64,000 nt of DNA from Sweltsa coloradensis. Lineage: Eukaryota; Arthropoda; Insecta; Plecoptera; Chloroperlidae. This document shows positions 59,381 to 64,000 of this stretch, piece after piece. The notes beneath the pieces are model-generated. The model made no database searches. It was not told the DNA's origin and saw only the letters and a list, made by a program, of their open reading frames with translations. The stretch is from NCBI GenBank assembly GCA_024449915.1, contig JAMZAV010000811.1, positions 434,001 to 498,000 on the forward strand. Reading direction: 5' to 3'. A program made the translations under genes and the position numbers. Position 1 is the stretch's first letter. Each line of letters starts with the position of its first letter.

Positions 59381-60199
59381 TTGGATGAGCGTAGCGAGCG
59401 TAGCGAGTGAAGCGAAGATTCCATTTCACTACACTGGAGAAAAAAATCCGGAATGTTTTTTTTTTTTTCTTTCTTTTTTTTTTTTGTATTTTTGTGTGTT
59501 TGTTAACACGATTCCGGCTAAACCGATACTCCGATTGCGATGAAATTTTATGGAGACCTTCGAAATCTCTGAACTTAGAACTGCCACGTTTTTGAGCGCA
59601 ATCGGGAAATTTTTTCTCATAAAAAACGCAATTTTACGATTTTTTTCGATTTTTAAAAAATTTCTTCGACTTATAACACCTACATGCTTTATTCGATTGT
59701 AATGATTTTTTCACAGAACCTTAATTTTATGAATTAAGATATTCGTGTGAAATTTGAGCATAATCGAAAAATTATTTCTCATGAAAATCGTAATTTTACG
59801 GGTTTTTTCTTTTTTAAAACAATTCTTTGACTTATAACACCTACATGCTTTATCCTATTGTAATGATTTTTTTACAGAACCTTCATTTCATGAATTAATA
59901 TATTCGTGTTAAATTTGAGCGCAATCGAATAATTATTTCTTATGAAAATTGCAATTTTACGATTTTTTTCTTTTTTAAAAATTACAATTAATTAAAAAAT
60001 TAAGTTAATTTTTTATTTAATTTAGTTAAATTAAAAAAATTAAGTTAATTTTTTATTTAATTTAATTAAATTAAAAAAAATCTTCGACTAAGTAATGAAT
60101 TTTTCACAGAACAACAGAAAATCCGCGTAACACAATTGGCAGCTCAATGCACCATATACGCTCATCCAACAACGCGGCGGGACTTAAGCGTTTTCCTAG
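59381..60199 (+). mobile_element. Helitron-like element H6
   Basis: A|TTGGATGAGCG start, subterminal mate CGCTCATCCAA, AACGC...GCGTT hairpin and CTAG|T end. The interior carries tandem 'gacttataacacctacatgc' units and AT-rich runs. It is nearly identical to H7. Confidence 0.65.
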
Positions 60200-60343
60200 T
60201 ATTTAAATTCATTATGATTTGTTATTTTGTTAAAATGTCATTAATTTACGATTTTTGTGAATAGTTTCTGGCTGATAAAAAATACACGACTGTAGAGTAT
60301 CCTGTATATATATAATATAATATATATAATATAATATATATAA

Positions 60344-61132
60344 TTGGATGAGCGTAGCGAGCGTAGCGAGCGAAGCGAAGATTCCATTTCACTACACTGG
60401 AGAAAAAAAATCCGGAATGTTTTTTTTTTTTCTTTCTTTTTTTTTTGTATTTTTGTGTGTTTGTTAACACGATTCCGGCTAAACCGATACTCCGATTGCG
60501 ATGAAATTTTATGGAGGCCTTTGAAATCTCTGAACTTAGAACTGCCACGTTTTTGAGCGCAATCGGGAAAATTTTAATTATAAAAAAACGCAATTTTACG
60601 ATTTTTTTCGATTTTTAAAAAAATTCTTCGACTTATAACACTTACATGCTTTATCCGATTGTAATGATTTTTTAACAGAACCTTAATTTTATGAATTAAG
60701 ATATTCGTGTGAAATTTGAGCGTAATCGAAAAATTATTTCTCATGAAAATCGAAATTTTACGGGTTTTTTCTTTTTTAAAACAATTCTTTGACAATATAA
60801 CACCTACATGCCTTATCCTATTGTAATGATTTTTTTATGGAACCTTAATTTCATGAATTAATATGCTCGTGTAAAATTTGAGCGCAATCGAATAATTATT
60901 TCTTATGAAAATTGCAATTTTACGATTTTTTTCTTTTTTTAAAATTACGTAAAAATTACGATTTATTAAAAAAATTAAGTTAATTTTTAATTTAATTTAA
61001 TTTAATTTAAAAAAATCGTCGACTAAGTAATGATTTTTTCACAGAACAACAGAAAATCCGCGTAACACAATGCAGCTCAATGCACCAATTACGCTCATCC
61101 AACAACGCGGCGGGACTTAAGCGTTTTCCTAG
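60344..61132 (+). mobile_element. Helitron-like element H7
   Basis: Close relative of H6 inserted 145 bp downstream in the same orientation, flanked by TA-rich microsatellite. It appears to have landed inside MITE-G-like sequence (60241-60300 and 61150-61205). Confidence 0.65.
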
Positions 61133-62256
61133 TATAATATATATATAATATCTGTATCCTTCTTTGCCAACTGCATCGAAATGCCAAACATGTCAAATTC
61201 CCCTTTAAAAACACAGAATTCGAGTCTAGCATCCACTTTTACGAATAGGCATTCAGAAATGTATTATTAAATTAATAAGCATTACGTCTTTAAACTAAAA
61301 ATATGAGTGCGATATACTATAGTTAATATTGATGATGATATCATTTCTATCCTTAATAATTAATTTCAATCACATTTTACAAGTTCAACCATTTACTATT
61401 TTTGTTTATGTAAAGCTTCTTACACATTTATGAACACAAACATTTCCTCTATAGCCTAATAAGCATTATACTAAAACGTGCATTCGATATTATTACAAAC
61501 ATGTTGGGACAGTAAAAACAAATACTTACACAAATAGAGCAACATCGCATTAACAATCACAGTTACCAACAATACGTTACTGGTTGTCACAATACTAAGA
61601 GCAATCATTAAAATATCTAGCAATGTATTGTTAAATGAGTTTTGTTCATGTAACCAAGCAGGGTATATTATAATAATAAAGTTATAAAACCAACATTCTG
61701 ATGACTTACCTATGGCAACAACTGGCAAGGGAAACAACTCAGAATATTAAAAACTAAAGTAAAACAAATCGAGACAAATTCACTTCAATTCAATAGCAAT
61801 GAAGGCGATATTGACCATTCATCAATTGAATTCAAAATAATAATTACTTACCAATATTTTAAAATTATATATACTGTGTATATTATAATATAATAATAGC
61901 ATTTAGACAATTTAAAATTTCTCTTGTGATTTCTATTTGACTACGTCATATCAAAAATTAATTATATTTATAATAGTAAAAAATACACGAAGCACTATAT
62001 TATCGGTATTTAAAATCTTACTTGAATTATAAAATAAACTTAAGCTCATCCATCAACTTTCGCTTCATATAAGATAACGTAATATCAACGTTGGATCGCA
62101 ATATTGAGAGCGTTTCAGAAGTTTGCAACTTTAGGTTATTTTTTTCAAAAAGATATATCAATTTTCAATGAGAAAAATTGAGATAGGTTTTGCATTATGG
62201 GGCCCGCCATTTTCTAATTAGTTATAACAAAACATAAAAGTACTACTACTTTTTTC
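61133..62256. other. no gene recognised
   Basis: AT-rich. A MITE-G-like scrap near 61150-61205, otherwise no exon or repeat supported. Confidence 0.45.
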
Positions 62257-62726
62257 TGTGAATAGTGTTTATTGGATAAAACACTGCTCTTTATCAATAC
62301 TTATTTGTGATATTTCGACTTTTATTCAAAAGTCTTTTTCAAACTGAAGGTCCTAATGTCATGAGTACTCCTAGTGCACATTGTCCACCTATATGGAATA
62401 TTTTTTGTCCTAATGCATCGAGATCCAATTTAACGTAATGTATATTTGATGTCAATAATCTACTTCTTGTTAATTTTCTCATCTTCACCAATTTTTGTGA
62501 TCAAGTGCTACTGTATATTTCATTTTTGTCATGAGTTTATTTTATTTTCATCAATTGTGTTGGCAGATGTGTTTCATGGTTATTTTGTTTATGATCTTTT
62601 CTATGGATTGTTGTTAATTTTCTTTTGTCAACAGAACTTACTGTTTGAAAAAGAATTTTGAATAAAAAACATCACATATAAATATTGATTAAGAGCAGTG
62701 TTATGTCCAATAAACACTTATTCAAA
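62257..62726. mobile_element. element with ~50-bp inverted ends
   Basis: Left 62257-62310 and right 62671-62726 are inverted copies ('gtgtttattgga', 'acactgctctt...tcaata'). Just inside the left end, 'gatatttcgacttttattca' parallels 'aatatttcgacgactattca' in the retroelement at 33303. No reverse-transcriptase remnant was recognised inside. Confidence 0.5.
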
Positions 62727-63379
62727 GAATAAATACCTGTTCTACTAGTTTCTTATATCAAATGCTCTTTTCGTTAGATTTTAATCTCGTTTTCGATCTC
62801 GATCAAAACTCTTCCCATATTACATCTTGACGTCATATAGAGAATGTCTCCAAGAATAAGTAACAGAATAGACCAGACACGCCCTTATAGAATACATTAG
62901 TCGTGACATGCCTTCAGAGAAGCTGGTCTCCCATAGCAACGAATAATTGTTTGACTAAACATACTTTGGTCCCTGCTGTACACAAATACAGCAATACATT
63001 ATTGCTTTAAAGCTTGAACATAATAACAAAAGAAATCATACACCTTGGTACAAGAATGTTTTAGTAGGCTTTGATCACTAAATTACTTAAAAAGTCAAAG
63101 AGACGTTAATTAAGTAAAAAAAAACTTTAAACTAGGCTTATACCTTTTGATGGAAGTAATTCATTCAATCATTCATGTTTTGAAGTAGAGCTAGTATTTT
63201 TCTTAGTTAAATTAATATATAGTATAGTCGGGTAAAAACTCGTTTATGAACAGATAAAAGATACTTATGCGAGACTTGGTCGAAAATAATACCCATTGGA
63301 ACTAAACTGAAACTTGTATTTGTTTTGTGTTGCCATGGGTCGGCCATGAAGCATGACGTCACACTAAATAGTATGTCTA

Positions 63380-63488
63380 TGAGATGTTGTAGGCACTGCT
63401 CGACATCTTGAAGAAGCCACCAACATGGGTGGCGAAACGTCGAGCAGTGCCTCATCATCGACACGACGCAACAGACCAAACAGAAGTC
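63380..63488 (+). mobile_element. 109-bp insertion with hairpin and 12-bp duplication
   Basis: Flanked by ATAGTATGTCTA (63368-63379 and 63489-63500). Inside, AGGCACTGCTCGAC (63391-63404) pairs perfectly with GTCGAGCAGTGCCT (63439-63452). The loop contains a second stem, GCCACC/GGTGGC, bracketed by TTGAAGA and GAAA. It sits just downstream of the protease stop codon. Confidence 0.6.
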
Positions 63489-63519
63489 ATAGTATGTCTA
63501 GTTATAATATCATAAACAA

Positions 63520-63798
63520 TCAATGTTTCCCCTTTCCCCTGATCGTTCTTTGTACCCACTTGATGTAGTTCGAGAGCCGCGTGTAGATTCCGTATTTCCC
63601 GCGCTTTCCGCACCCCTCGCCAAAGCTCGTGATGCCGAAGATGGTCCACTTGTTGTTGTCCTTGCAGAGTAACGGCCCCCCGGAGTCCCCCGCGCACGAG
63701 TCCATGCGGCCGCGACGGTAGCCGGCGCAGAACATGTTGTTGGTGATGTGGTAGTCCTCGTACACGTTGCGACACACTTCGTTGGACACGATTGGGAC
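63520..63798 (-). CDS. trypsin-like S1 serine protease, last exon
   Basis: The exon follows an AG acceptor (63799-63800, minus strand) and ends at a TGA just below 63520. It encodes about 92 residues from VPIVSNEVC. Seen are NMFCAGY, then MDSCAGDSGGPLLC with the catalytic serine and, six residues before it, the aspartate that gives trypsin-like Arg/Lys specificity. SFGEGCG follows and then the C-terminal helix YIKWVQRTI. His and Asp of the triad are on exons beyond the window's right edge, so the pro-region and any clip domain cannot be judged. Secreted chymotrypsin-fold proteases of this kind act in digestion, clotting or immune cascades. The reading frame is clean. Confidence 0.9.
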   Translation of the reverse strand, partial: VPIVSNEVCRNVYEDYHITNNMFCAGYRRGRMDSCAGDSGGPLLCKDNNKWTIFGITSFGEGCGKRGKYGIYTRLSNYIKWVQRTIRGKGKH

Positions 63799-63867
63799 CT
63801 ATAAATAATTTTTTTTTATTTTTTTTTATTTTTTTAAATGGAAAAAAAATTCCGTACCACTAATTGC

Positions 63868-64000
63868 CTAATTTCCTATTAAAAATATCGATCTTTGGTT
63901 GGTTATCGCACACTCGTCGATTGCGTCGGGGCCTACAAGGTTGTCTTGGTCGCTTTGATTTACTGTCCCCCACTGAAAATCAGTTATATAACTGAGTGGA
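63868..64000 (+). mobile_element. SINE-A 3' half, cut by window end
   Basis: 'aatatcgatctttggttggt' through 'gaaaatcagttatataactg' matches the SINE-A 3' region. It lies in the protease intron and runs off the window. Confidence 0.7.

Overview
This is a gene-sparse, repeat-rich nuclear window from an animal, most likely an arthropod and probably an insect. The evidence is a takeout/juvenile-hormone-binding-protein-like gene (a family essentially confined to arthropods), GT-AG spliced genes with kilobase introns, eukaryotic tRNA genes, tRNA- and 5S-derived SINEs, MITEs and Helitron-like elements. There are no operons, no Shine-Dalgarno sites and no CRISPR array. The species cannot be fixed from the sequence.

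Layout. At 966-4145 (+) lie the last five coding exons of a secreted takeout-like protein; its signal-peptide exon is not seen. From about 4.2 to 31.1 kb there is no gene I can support. That stretch holds SINEs, MITEs, Helitron-like insertions, micro- and minisatellites, a 64-bp tandem repeat and a 174-bp-arm inverted repeat that looks perfect. At 31165-58370 (+) a ten-exon gene encodes a secreted leucine-rich-repeat protein: signal peptide, coiled coil, LRRNT, about a dozen LRRs (several coded by exact 72-nt exons) and LRRCT. Its 14.8-kb second intron contains a complete second gene on the same strand, 35931-44093. This gene has its own TATA box, three coding exons and a poly(A) signal. It encodes an extremely charged protein of about 2,470 residues with no family I recognise; this is the best candidate for something undescribed. 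The next LRR intron carries six minus-strand tRNA-Asn(GTT) copies (four intact, two damaged) in a duplicated array. At the right edge, 63520-63798 (-), is the last exon of a trypsin-like S1 serine protease.

Mobile DNA dominates. Recurrent families are: SINE-A (tRNA head, ~400 bp, many copies), SINE-B (tRNA head, ~240 bp), a 5S-rRNA-headed SINE, Helitron-superfamily non-autonomous elements (A^T insertion, CTAG 3' end, 3' hairpin, subterminal inverted repeats), a THAP-containing MITE present once in the 5' leader of the nested gene and once against an LRR splice acceptor, and retroelement-derived units with 12-13 bp target duplications and hairpins resembling hammerhead ribozyme cores. Two of the protein genes and two of the tRNAs contain small indels. 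Either local decay or uncorrected assembly errors could explain these, and that should be settled before any gene is called dead.
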